Positions 1-6,558 of a DNA stretch of 15,107 nucleotides are shown piece after piece; position 1 is the stretch's first letter, and every line of letters starts with the position of its first letter. The notes under the pieces were generated by a model that was given only the letters and a program-made list of their open reading frames with translations, did no database searches and was not told the DNA's origin. Source of the stretch: a bacterium (GTDB lineage: Bacteria; ARS69). A program made the position numbers and the translations under genes. The stretch covers positions 1 through 15,107 of the forward strand of contig JALGZO010000036.1 in the NCBI GenBank assembly GCA_025774865.1, given 5' to 3'.

Positions 1-77
1 GGGACGACCTTCGGGATCGACTGCAGCCCGTCGCGGGCCCAGCACTCGCACAGCTTGACGGAATCGGGAAAGGCCAT
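1..77 (-). CDS. HMG-CoA lyase-like DRE-TIM lyase, 5' end only
   Basis: Only the first 25 codons are in the window; the gene continues beyond the left edge. The ATG at 77-75 is preceded on the minus strand by a GAGGGAA Shine-Dalgarno about 4 nt upstream. Residues 16-19 are RDGL in the context ECWARDGLQS, which matches the first beta strand of DRE-TIM metallolyases such as HMG-CoA lyase, where the Arg and Asp serve catalysis and metal binding. HMG-CoA lyase splits HMG-CoA into acetyl-CoA and acetoacetate. The divergent HMG-CoA synthase operon next door supports this reading over isopropylmalate synthase or pyruvate carboxyltransferase relatives, which share the fold. The usual EVGPRDGLQ is here ECWARDGLQ, so it may belong to a side branch of the family. 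Confidence 0.7.
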   Translation of the reverse strand, partial: MAFPDSVKLCECWARDGLQSIPKVV

Positions 78-95
78 CGGTTCCCTCGGAAGACG

Positions 96-125
96 GTGGA
101 GGTCCGCAGTGTGGAGGTCCGCAGT
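96..125. repeat. Tandem 15-bp direct repeat (2 copies) upstream of the lyase gene
   Basis: The 15-mer GTGGAGGTCCGCAGT occurs twice head to tail (96-110 and 111-125) with no mismatch, and a degraded third start (GTGAAGGC) may follow at about 125. It sits in the 5' leader of the minus-strand lyase gene, 19 bp from its start codon. A TATCAT hexamer on the minus strand (136-141) could be a -10 element just upstream, but no convincing -35 accompanies it. The repeat could be an operator or a recent slippage duplication; the sequence does not decide. Confidence 0.6.
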
Positions 126-165
126 GAAGGCGGACATGATACTCGACAGGGTCTTTCCGGGGTAG

Positions 166-352
166 ATGGTTGCGGGGTCTCGCCCGAGCCGCCGAGGAGA
201 TCCGCATGGGAGGCGACTCTCCCGCATCCCTGAAGAACGGGGATCAGGGCGCCGTGGCGGCGACCTTCGAGGTCCACGCCTTCACGGTGGACGCGGCCCG
301 GCGGCATCTGGCGAGCGCAGATTCCGAGCTCGCCGCCTCACGTTCCCGGTAG
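166..352 (+). pseudogene. Frameshifted paralog of the small HTH-like protein at 3197-3418
   Basis: From about 194 the reading frame encodes EEIRMGGD..., then VAATFEVHAFTVDAARRHLAS, ending at TAG 350-352. This is clearly related to the C-terminal half of the protein at 3197-3418 (VAAVFGVHAFTVDAARRELAG). The matching 5' part lies in another frame: ATG at 166, then MVAGSRPS, where RPS aligns to the YRPS of the intact copy. Between the shared CGC and the shared GAGGAG there are 13 nt here (181-193) but 12 in the intact copy (3233-3244), so one extra base breaks the frame near 187-193. It also lacks about seven residues of the middle. A TTG at 170 or ATG at 206 could start a shortened protein, but neither has a good Shine-Dalgarno. 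Pseudogene is the best reading; a sequencing error is possible. Confidence 0.6.
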
Positions 353-360
353 CCCCACGA

Positions 361-390
361 TTCAAGACCTGCCCGCCTCCGCACGATAAT
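361..390 (+). promoter_or_regulatory. Candidate promoter for the HMG-CoA synthase operon
   Basis: TTCAAG (361-366) and GATAAT (385-390) are separated by 18 bp. The -10 matches the sigma-70 consensus at five of six positions; the -35 matches at only three. It lies in the gap between the pseudogene and the operon and would give a leader of roughly 140 nt. Prediction by eye only. Confidence 0.3.
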
Positions 391-457
391 TCCTGACAGG
401 ACAACCTGGAATAGACGGCGGACCTGCCGTAGTTTGGGGCATTGCCACTCCGCCCCG

Positions 458-469
458 GGTCGGCCGACC
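458..469. promoter_or_regulatory. 12-bp perfect palindrome in the operon leader
   Basis: GGTCGGCCGACC reads the same on both strands and lies 67 bp before the HMG-CoA synthase start codon, in the presumed 5' leader. It could be a dimer-binding operator, and the operon's last gene has an HTH-like segment. GC-rich DNA yields such palindromes often, so this is weak. Confidence 0.2.
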
Positions 470-535
470 ACCGTCACATCCTCGGCGTTTGCCCGGAGAG
501 GCTTTTCCGCCGGCGGCACCGAAAGGAGCATGAGC

Positions 536-1588
536 ATGACCGTAGGGATCGTCGGGTACGGCGCCTGCATTCCCCGCCACCGGATCAAGGTCGAGGAGAT
601 CGCGAAGGTCTGGGGGGCCGATGCCCCCAGCTACAAGAGGGGCCTGCAGCTACGGGAGAAGTCGGTCCCGGCCCCCGACCAGGACGTCATCACTCTCTCG
701 GTCGAGGCGTCTCGCAACGCGCTGGCCCGCGCCGGCGGACTCGACCCCCAGGACATCGGGGCGATCTACGTCGGCTCCGAGTCGCACCCTTACGCCGTGA
801 AGCCGACCGGAACCGTTCTGGGTGAGGCGATCGGCGCGACCCCGAACGTTCACGTCGCTGATTTCGAGTTCGCGTGCAAGGCGGGCTCGGAGGCGATGTT
901 CGTGGTCGGAGGACTGGTGGCCGGAGACGCCATCCGTGTCGGGCTCGCGGTGGGCGCCGACACGTCCCAGGGCGCTCCGGGCGATGCGCTCGAGTACTCG
1001 GCTTCGGGAGGTGCGGCGGCATTCCTCATCGGCAGCGACGACCTCGTGGCCACGATGGACCACACGCACTCGTACATGACCGACACCCCCGACTTTTGGC
1101 GGCGTGAGTACATGCACTACCCGCAGCACGCTGGTCGCTTCACCGGCGAGCCGGCCTACTTCAAGCACGTGCTCGGGGCCTCGCGCGCGCTGCTGGAGAA
1201 GACAGGCACGAAACCGTCCGATTTCCAATACGCCGTCTTCCACCAGCCGAACGGCAAGTTCCCGATGGCGGTGGGCAAGAGGCTCGGCTTCACGCGCGAA
1301 CAGATCGAGACGGGGTGGCTCGTGCCGACGCTGGGCAACACCTACTCGGGCTCGTCTCCGATGGGTCTCACGGCGATCCTCGACGTAGCGAAGCCCGGCG
1401 ACCGGATCTTCATGTGCTCGTACGGGTCCGGATCCGGATCCGATTCGTTCATCTTCACGGCCACCGACCGCATCACCGAGGTGCAGGGACTCACGGCCAA
1501 GACGCGGGACATGCTCGATCACGACCAGATCTACCTCGAGTACGGGGAATACGCGAAGTTCCGCCACAAGATCCTCAGAGCGGAGTAG
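536..1588 (+). CDS. Hydroxymethylglutaryl-CoA synthase, archaeal type
   Basis: This enzyme condenses acetyl-CoA with acetoacetyl-CoA to HMG-CoA. The 350-aa product has the short archaeal-type length, not the longer eukaryotic form. Catalytic residues are visible: Glu82 (GSESHPY), nucleophile Cys114 (FEFACKAGSE) and His236 (VFHQPNGKF), plus the C-terminal glycine-rich SYGSGSGSDSF loop. Two in-frame ATGs occur at 530 and 536. AGGAG at 524-528 is only 1 nt from the first and 7 nt from the second, so 536 is chosen, giving MTVGIVGYG. It is followed after 9 nt by the thiolase and then a DUF35 protein, the arrangement of the archaeal thiolase/HMG-CoA synthase complex in which acetoacetyl-CoA is channelled. 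The role may be mevalonate or acetoacetate formation; the divergent HMG-CoA lyase favours the latter or a cycle between them. Confidence 0.93.
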   Translation: MTVGIVGYGACIPRHRIKVEEIAKVWGADAPSYKRGLQLREKSVPAPDQDVITLSVEASRNALARAGGLDPQDIGAIYVGSESHPYAVKPTGTVLGEAIGATPNVHVADFEFACKAGSEAMFVVGGLVAGDAIRVGLAVGADTSQGAPGDALEYSASGGAAAFLIGSDDLVATMDHTHSYMTDTPDFWRREYMHYPQHAGRFTGEPAYFKHVLGASRALLEKTGTKPSDFQYAVFHQPNGKFPMAVGKRLGFTREQIETGWLVPTLGNTYSGSSPMGLTAILDVAKPGDRIFMCSYGSGSGSDSFIFTATDRITEVQGLTAKTRDMLDHDQIYLEYGEYAKFRHKILRAE

Positions 1589-1597
1589 GAGCTGACC

Positions 1598-2755
1598 ATG
1601 CGAGATGTCGCAATCATCGGCGTCGGCGTCACGAAGTGCGGCGAGCTGTGGGACAAGTCGCTGCGCGACCTCTATGTCGAGGCCGCCCTGAAGGCAATCC
1701 GAGACTCTGGAGTGGATCGGCTCGACTCGATGGTCGTGGGGTGCATGTCGAGCGGGCTCTTCGTGGGGCAGGAACATCTGGCCCCGCTCCTGGCCGACTA
1801 CCTGGGGCAGTGCCCGATCCCGTCCACGCGGGTGGAGTCGGCGTGCGCGTCAGGCGGAGTGGCGATGCGGACGGGGTTCCTCGAGGTGGCGAGCGGCGTG
1901 AGCGACGTCGTGCTCGTCGGCGCGGTCGAGAAGATGACCGACGTCGGCGGGGACGAGGCGACGTACGCGCTGGCCACTGCGGCCGACCAGGAGTGGGAAG
2001 GGTTCAGCGGAGTCACGTTCCCCGGCCTCTACGCGATGATGGCCGTGTCCCACATGGAGCAGTACGGCACCACCCGCGAGCAGATGGCGGCAGTGGCCGT
2101 GAAGAACCACGAGAGCGGATCGAAGAACCCCAACGCGCAGTTTCCGATCCGGATCACGATCGACGACGTGCTGAACTCGGTGAAGGTCGCCGATCCGTTG
2201 CGCATCCTCGACTGTTCGCCGATCTCCGACGGGGCGGCGGCGGCGATCCTCTGTCCCGCCGATGTGGCGAGCCAGCTCGGGAAGAAGCAGCCGGTGAAGA
2301 TCCTGGGGATCGGACACGGCACCGACACCATTGCGCTTCACTCCCGCGAGAATCTCGCCGAGCTGGCATCGGCCGGCCGAGCGGCGCAGAAAGCGTACGA
2401 AATGGCCGGCAAGAAGCCCGCGGACATCGACGTCGCCGAGGTCCATGATTGCTTCACGATCTCCGAGATCATGGCGACCGAAGCGGTCGGTTTCTTCGAG
2501 AAAGGGAAGGGTGGACCGGCCGTCGAGGCAGGCGAGTCGGCGATCGGAGGGAGGATTCCCGTCAACCCGAGCGGCGGCCTCAAGTCGAAGGGGCACCCCG
2601 TCGGGGCGACCGGCGTTGCTCAGGTCGTCGAGATCGTCGAGCAACTCTGCGGTGAGTCAGGGGAGCGACAGGTGCAGGGTGCCCGTACGGGCCTGACGCA
2701 GAACATGGGCGGAACCGGCGCGAGCTCGGTCGTCCACATCCTGGAGGCGATGTGA
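1598..2755 (+). CDS. Acetoacetyl-CoA thiolase (SCP2/archaeal-type thiolase)
   Basis: This is a 385-aa thiolase-superfamily protein that would condense two acetyl-CoA into acetoacetyl-CoA for the preceding HMG-CoA synthase. The nucleophile is Cys83 in VESACASGG. His283 lies in EVHDCFT and His333 in [10 protein letters not shown], followed by NMGGTGAS near the C-terminus. The HDCF and GHPxGATG motifs are typical of SCP-x-like and archaeal thiolases, which lack the second catalytic Cys of classical thiolases. The Shine-Dalgarno AGGAG (1587-1591) overlaps the HMG-CoA synthase stop codon, suggesting coupled translation. Thermodynamically unfavourable condensation is expected to be pulled by direct transfer to the synthase through the DUF35 protein, as known from the archaeal complex. 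Confidence 0.92.
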   Translation: MRDVAIIGVGVTKCGELWDKSLRDLYVEAALKAIRDSGVDRLDSMVVGCMSSGLFVGQEHLAPLLADYLGQCPIPSTRVESACASGGVAMRTGFLEVASGVSDVVLVGAVEKMTDVGGDEATYALATAADQEWEGFSGVTFPGLYAMMAVSHMEQYGTTREQMAAVAVKNHESGSKNPNAQFPIRITIDDVLNSVKVADPLRILDCSPISDGAAAAILCPADVASQLGKKQPVKILGIGHGTDTIALHSRENLAELASAGRAAQKAYEMAGKKPADIDVAEVHDCFTISEIMATEAVGFFEKGKGGPAVEAGESAIGGRIPVNPSGGLKSKGHPVGATGVAQVVEIVEQLCGESGERQVQGARTGLTQNMGGTGASSVVHILEAM

Positions 2756-2756
2756 C

Positions 2757-3149
2757 ATGCCGACCGCGAGAGCATGGAGGGAGTATCCACGGCGGTATCG
2801 CTACGAGGCGGCCGTCTGTACGGGGTGCGGCAAGTGGCACTTCCCGGCCCGGCTCGTGTGCGATGCGTGTCGTGGCGAGGAGTTCGAGACGAAGACCATG
2901 CGGCGCACGGGCAAGATCCTGACGTACACCGTCATCCGCGTGCCGCCAGCGCCGTTCAAGGACGAAGCACCCTTCGCCGTGGCCGTGGTCGAGATGGACG
3001 ACGGACCGCGTCTCACGACTCAGGTTGCCGACTGGAAAGAGGACGAGCTGCAGATCGGACAGAAGGTAAGACTCGAGTTTCGCCGCATCCAGAGCGACGG
3101 CGAGGCGGGGCCGATTCATTACGGCTACAAGGCCGTTCCGGTGAAATAG
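2757..3149 (+). CDS. DUF35 zinc-ribbon/OB-fold protein (thiolase-HMGS bridging subunit)
   Basis: The product is 130 aa. Residues 21-38 form a rubredoxin-like zinc ribbon with two CxxC pairs (Cys21/Cys24 in CTGC, Cys35/Cys38 in CDAC). Residues about 48-130 fit the OB-fold half of the family (TGKILTYTVI..., VRLEFRRI). In the archaeal complex this protein bridges thiolase and HMG-CoA synthase and helps hold the CoA pantetheine in a shared site. The ATG follows the thiolase stop after a single base, with GGAGG inside the thiolase end, so the two are translationally coupled. Acyl-CoA-binding DUF35 proteins also accompany other thiolases, but the context here fits the HMG-CoA role well. Confidence 0.92.
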   Translation: MPTARAWREYPRRYRYEAAVCTGCGKWHFPARLVCDACRGEEFETKTMRRTGKILTYTVIRVPPAPFKDEAPFAVAVVEMDDGPRLTTQVADWKEDELQIGQKVRLEFRRIQSDGEAGPIHYGYKAVPVK

Positions 3150-3196
3150 AAGGGCGCGCCGACACGACGTCCTCCGCCCGAAAGGGGGATCTCCGG

Positions 3197-3418
3197 ATGA
3201 GCGATCCACACGACGATTGCCGGTGTCATTATCGCCCGTCGCCCGAGGAGGTCGCTGATCTCATCGCGCGGGCGAAGCGGCACGAACTCGGAATCGACTT
3301 TCTTCGCCACGGATCGCAGGAATCCGTCGCCGCCGTCTTCGGCGTGCACGCGTTCACGGTGGACGCCGCCCGGCGCGAGTTGGCCGGTGGCGGACCGGAC
3401 CCCCGGGAGAGTGGGTGA
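3197..3418 (+). CDS. Small protein of unknown family with HTH-like segment
   Basis: This 73-aa protein is not from a family I recognise. The ATG has a strong AAGGGGG Shine-Dalgarno (3182-3188, 8 nt spacing). Residues 8-11 (CRCH) give a small Cys/His cluster. Residues about 14-30 look helical. Residues about 42-64, ESVAAVFGVHAFTVDAARRE, resemble a helix-turn-helix (A-x-x-FGV-x-x-x-TV-x-x-A-x-R), so DNA binding is a possible inference. It sits 47 nt after the DUF35 gene, probably as the operon's last gene. A frameshifted relative lies at 166-352 before the same operon. It could be a local regulator or an accessory subunit of the thiolase/synthase complex. Confidence 0.7.
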   Translation: MSDPHDDCRCHYRPSPEEVADLIARAKRHELGIDFLRHGSQESVAAVFGVHAFTVDAARRELAGGGPDPRESG

Positions 3419-3493
3419 CGCTGGCTTGCCTCAACGAATAGGGACTCGTCGCGGCACCTGATCAACCGGAGCTCGGTGGAAGTCCCGATTCAA

Positions 3494-3521
3494 GGAACGC
3501 GATATGGACTCGCAGCGTTCC
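3494..3521. terminator. Hairpin between convergent genes, possible terminator
   Basis: GGAACGC (3494-3500) and GCGTTCC (3515-3521) form a perfect 7-bp stem around a 14-nt loop. It lies 75 bp after the small-protein stop (plus) and 3 bp after the 701-aa gene stop (minus), so it could end transcription from both sides. There is no T-run on either strand, so it is not a classical intrinsic terminator. Confidence 0.35.
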
Positions 3522-3524
3522 ACA

Positions 3525-5630
3525 TCATCGAAGGAGGATTCCTTTCGTCGTGCGGGAGTCCTCCGACGACTCCAGATGGAAGAAATAAATACCGCCAGCA
3601 ACCCGTGAGCCGGAGTCGTTCCGTCCGTCCCATCGGAGAGAGGTCCTGCCGGACGGCGCCACTCCGTCCACCAGGCTCCTCACCACCCTTCCGCTGACGT
3701 CCGTCACGAACAGGCGAACGGGCTGCGCCCGATCCAACGCGAAGCTGATACGTGTCGACCCGACGAACGGGTTCGGTTCGCTCGGGAAGAGTGCGAACCC
3801 ACTGTCTCCGGCCGGCGCGAGCACGGTCGTTGTGCCTCCATGCGGCGCGCGAATGTCGAGGAAGACGTGACTGCCGGTGCCCGGCCGGTGGATGCGCAGC
3901 AGGGCGGAAGCACTCTGGGGCGCCACGTCTGCGTCGAACCAGAAGTTGTAAAGCGACTGGAACTCGACGGGATTCGAAGACGTCGGCCCCCCGTACGGCA
4001 GGGTCTCCCAGGTCGCGAGCCCCTCACTGGCGGCGAACGTCCAATCGTTCTCGGCGTCCTGGTCGATGTCGCGGAACCCCGCGTTCGTGATGACGGCGTT
4101 GCCGACGGGGATGGTGATCGCTTCCACGGCCCGGGCGCTGGTCTGGTTGTAGAGGGCCCATTCGTAGTGCCACGTGCCGCCCCCGAGGTCCGTGATGTCC
4201 TCGCTCAGGATCACGATTCCGTCGTCCGGAGCGACCGGATCCGTATACTGCTTCTGACCCCAGTTGAGCATGAACGGCCCCGGGTTCGCGAGCAGGCCTC
4301 CGCCGACGTCGCCAAAGTCCCAGTCCGACCCGTTCCAGTGCGTCGTGACCTCGCGCCACCCGAAGTTGTTGAAGAGCGTATCGTCATCGGCGACGTAGTA
4401 GATGCCCTCGTAGTAGTACTTGGCGCCCGGGATCTCCAGATCGCTCTCCCGAACCTCGAGGCGGGATTCGGTGGGACCGGACCCGGAGCCGTCATTGTCA
4501 CGAACGCAGTCCACCGGGATCCCGTCGAACCAGGAACCCCAGCAGTCCCACACCACCGTGTGCGGATTCACTTCGTCCCGAGGCCCCAGGTAGTACAGCG
4601 AGCCGTTGTTCCCGGCCGAGTAGGTGTCCGAACAGCCCACGTCGAGAATGCCGCCTCCGCCACCGGCGCAACCGAGATCGCACTGGTCGTTCGCCAGCGC
4701 CAGAAACGCATGCTTGAGCCAACTCCTCCCGATCATCTCCATCCGGCCGTTCATCTCACGGAACATCGCCATGCCGATCACGGGATGATCCTCGGCCATC
4801 GGAGCGTGCCAGGGAACGGGCACGTTCCCGTTGTTGCACGAGGTCGTCGCGAAGGAGAGACCGAGAAGGCCGTTCGGATACGTGCCTGAGCGTCCCAGGT
4901 AGTCCGTCAATCCGTAGACCTCGAGGAGCAGCACGTCGATGACGGGAGGATCCCCGCGGCGCGGATTCCGCGGTGCTACGTCGGAGGCCTCGCGACGCAC
5001 CAGCTGCGACTCGAGTCGAAGATCGTAGAGGCCGACGTATTCCCCGGCGAGCTCCGGCCGCCCGATTTCTCGAGCCCAATCGCCGCCGATCACGAGATCC
5101 CCTCCGCGGACCACCAGCTCGCCCGACGAGGCGTCGAAGCCGAATCCGGTGTTCCGGATTTCGAGCGGAGCGGACCGCGAGCCTTCCGGCCCCCGGATCC
5201 TGGCGAGGAGTCCCTCTCCCGGATCCACTTCGACCGCGAAATCGAAAAGCGCCGTCGAAGAGACGAGCTGTCGGAGGTGTGGATCCTCCACGCCGAGAAC
5301 GAACCCGCCTTCGTGGGGAAGCCTCACGTCATCCGTGAATCCCACGAACCCGTGATCCCGGAGGCGGAACGAGATGTCGACGCCGCTCGGAATGGCAAAC
5401 GAGTAGTGGTTGGCGGACGGGTTCAGCCCGACGAAGCGCTCGGCGCTAGCGGACTGGCGGAGCCGATCCAGCGTCAAGCCGAGCGACTCGAGACGTTGGT
5501 CGGTGATCGAGAGGGAGGTGATGCCCTGGGTCACACGCCGGATCTGGGTGTCGGCACTGGCGGCGACGGCAAATCCCAGAACGAGAAGCGCGATTCCCGG
5601 AGCTCGAGGGACGGATACGCGTCTACGCAT
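3525..5630 (-). CDS. Secreted protein of unknown function with C-terminal FlgD-like sorting module
   Basis: The product is 701 aa. Residues 1-26 form a signal peptide (RRR, hydrophobic core IALLVLGFAVA, cleavage after ASA). The body has no domain I can name. Residues about 260-380 hold six cysteines (265, 317, 321, 333, 363, 375), a Gly-rich run and WHAPMAEDHPV, SWLKHAFLAL and VGCSD segments. From memory these resemble large secreted hypothetical proteins of planctomycete-like bacteria, which I could not verify. Residues about 613-701 are a FlgD/T9SS-like Ig module: EPNPF, RLFVTDVSGRVV, LRWDGRND, VAGGIYFFHLE. Such modules end many exported proteins in Eisenbacteria and relatives. The AGGTG Shine-Dalgarno is 4 nt before the ATG. 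Likely extracellular or surface-bound; role unknown. Confidence 0.85.
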   Translation of the reverse strand: MRRRVSVPRAPGIALLVLGFAVAASADTQIRRVTQGITSLSITDQRLESLGLTLDRLRQSASAERFVGLNPSANHYSFAIPSGVDISFRLRDHGFVGFTDDVRLPHEGGFVLGVEDPHLRQLVSSTALFDFAVEVDPGEGLLARIRGPEGSRSAPLEIRNTGFGFDASSGELVVRGGDLVIGGDWAREIGRPELAGEYVGLYDLRLESQLVRREASDVAPRNPRRGDPPVIDVLLLEVYGLTDYLGRSGTYPNGLLGLSFATTSCNNGNVPVPWHAPMAEDHPVIGMAMFREMNGRMEMIGRSWLKHAFLALANDQCDLGCAGGGGGILDVGCSDTYSAGNNGSLYYLGPRDEVNPHTVVWDCWGSWFDGIPVDCVRDNDGSGSGPTESRLEVRESDLEIPGAKYYYEGIYYVADDDTLFNNFGWREVTTHWNGSDWDFGDVGGGLLANPGPFMLNWGQKQYTDPVAPDDGIVILSEDITDLGGGTWHYEWALYNQTSARAVEAITIPVGNAVITNAGFRDIDQDAENDWTFAASEGLATWETLPYGGPTSSNPVEFQSLYNFWFDADVAPQSASALLRIHRPGTGSHVFLDIRAPHGGTTTVLAPAGDSGFALFPSEPNPFVGSTRISFALDRAQPVRLFVTDVSGRVVRSLVDGVAPSGRTSLRWDGRNDSGSRVAGGIYFFHLESSEDSRTTKGILLR

Positions 5631-5964
5631 GGCGCACCTATCCCGGGACCGCTCGTCGTCAGCGACCCCGAGCGACGAAGTGGCTCCCCCGAAATGGCCG
5701 CGACTGCTCGCTCAATACTAGAGTGAGTAGTCCACTGAATCAAGCGGCCTTTGGAGCGGCTGCGACGCCGCGGACGACTGATCGAAGCAACCTGGCTTCC
5801 CTGACGCAGATCATGGATCCGAGTGACCCGCCGGGCTAGCCTCGCGTCAGTCCCGGTGTGCTGGCGCGGCGTCCAGAGAGGCTGTCGAGCCCGGCGGCGG
5901 ATCGCGCAACACCGCGAGCCGATCCAGGGCCCGGGCAAAGCACATCACGAGGGGGGACGGTACG
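5631..5964. other. 334-bp divergent intergenic region
   Basis: This gap separates two divergent secreted-protein genes. It contains the candidate minus-strand promoter at 5715-5743 and the Shine-Dalgarno sites of both genes. A plus-strand frame reads through from 5823 but overlaps the lectin-like gene out of frame and has shadow-type Arg-rich composition. I see no RNA gene, and no clear plus-strand promoter. Confidence 0.6.
5715..5743 (-). promoter_or_regulatory. Candidate sigma-70-type promoter for the 701-aa secreted protein gene
   Basis: On the minus strand TTGATT (5743-5738) and TAGTAT (5720-5715) are exactly 17 bp apart, each matching the consensus at four of six positions. It lies in the most AT-rich part of the gap and predicts a leader of roughly 75-80 nt before the ATG at 5630. 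Prediction by eye; this lineage's sigma consensus is unknown. Confidence 0.4.
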
Positions 5965-6534
5965 ATGCAGCGAGTGACCCCTTGGGCATTGCTCTGCGTG
6001 GCAGCGTGCGTCCCGGCCGTCTCGACCGCGACGCCGATTTTCTTTCCTACCTCGGATCGATACTACGACTACGACCAGTCCCCCGTCTGTTGGCCCGCTG
6101 CTCTGGACATGGCCCGGTTCCCGAGTTTCGTGGATTCCTCAGGTGTCACCTGGGTGGGTCACCTCGCCACCGTGACCTCTTCGGAGGAAGACGACTTTTT
6201 GACGACCACGTTCGGTCAGGATGGCTGGCTTGCCGGGGCGGACCTGGACAGAGATGGCGCGTGGACTTGGGAAGCCGGGGACGAGGTGGGCCAGGTCTTC
6301 TGGGACAACGGGAAGACCGTGATCTATGTAAACTGGTGCCCAGGCGCACCGTCTGGAGATCCTGCAGCTATCTGTCTCTTGAAGCTGGGGTCGCAGGAAA
6401 ATGGGGAGTGGGATGCCGTGGACGCCGTAGACGTCCACGGTTTCTACGTGGAGTACGTGCCCGATCCCGCATCCGGAGTTGAAGGTACGATCGAAGCGAC
6501 CTCCTGGGGAGCGATCAAGAACCTCTTCTGGTAG
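5965..6534 (+). CDS. Secreted C-type-lectin-like domain protein
   Basis: This 189-aa protein starts after a strong GAGGGGGGA Shine-Dalgarno. Residues 1-22 are a signal peptide (core WALLCVAACV, cleavage near STA). Residues about 42-165 match a C-type-lectin-like fold: CWPAALDMA and GHLATVTSSEEDDFL for the first helix-strand unit, GWLAGAD plus WTWEAGDEV for the WIG-like core, WCPGAPSGD, CLLKL, then WDAVDAVDVHGFYVEY as the closing strand. Cysteines 42, 125 and 137 are present; canonical EPN/WND sugar motifs are not clear, so sugar binding is unproven. The last residues, EATSWGAIKNLFW, form a detached tail that may be a sorting signal. Likely an exported binding protein. It is convergent with the giant gene, with 24 bp between stops. 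Confidence 0.82.
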   Translation: MQRVTPWALLCVAACVPAVSTATPIFFPTSDRYYDYDQSPVCWPAALDMARFPSFVDSSGVTWVGHLATVTSSEEDDFLTTTFGQDGWLAGADLDRDGAWTWEAGDEVGQVFWDNGKTVIYVNWCPGAPSGDPAAICLLKLGSQENGEWDAVDAVDVHGFYVEYVPDPASGVEGTIEATSWGAIKNLFW

Positions 6535-6546
6535 TCGCGGGACCTC

Positions 6547-6558
6547 CGCCGATCGGCG
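6547..6558. other. 12-bp palindrome between convergent stop codons
   Basis: CGCCGATCGGCG fills the 24-bp gap between the stop codons of the lectin-like gene (plus) and the giant gene (minus). It has no loop and no T-run, so it is not a standard terminator; cruciform or protein-binding roles are possible but unsupported. Confidence 0.2.

Noticed and set aside
650-1777. 375-codon minus-strand frame across the HMG-CoA synthase gene
   Set aside because: Arg/His-rich antisense shadow spanning the end of one gene and the start of the next; the plus-strand genes have catalytic motifs and Shine-Dalgarno sites.
3840-4889. 349-codon plus-strand frame opposite the 701-aa secreted protein
   Set aside because: No start context and no motif; the opposite strand has a signal peptide and a FlgD-like C-terminus.
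5823-6482. 219-codon plus-strand frame overlapping the lectin-like gene
   Set aside because: Out of frame with the lectin-like gene, Arg/Gly-rich, and without the strong Shine-Dalgarno and signal peptide that the frame from 5965 has.
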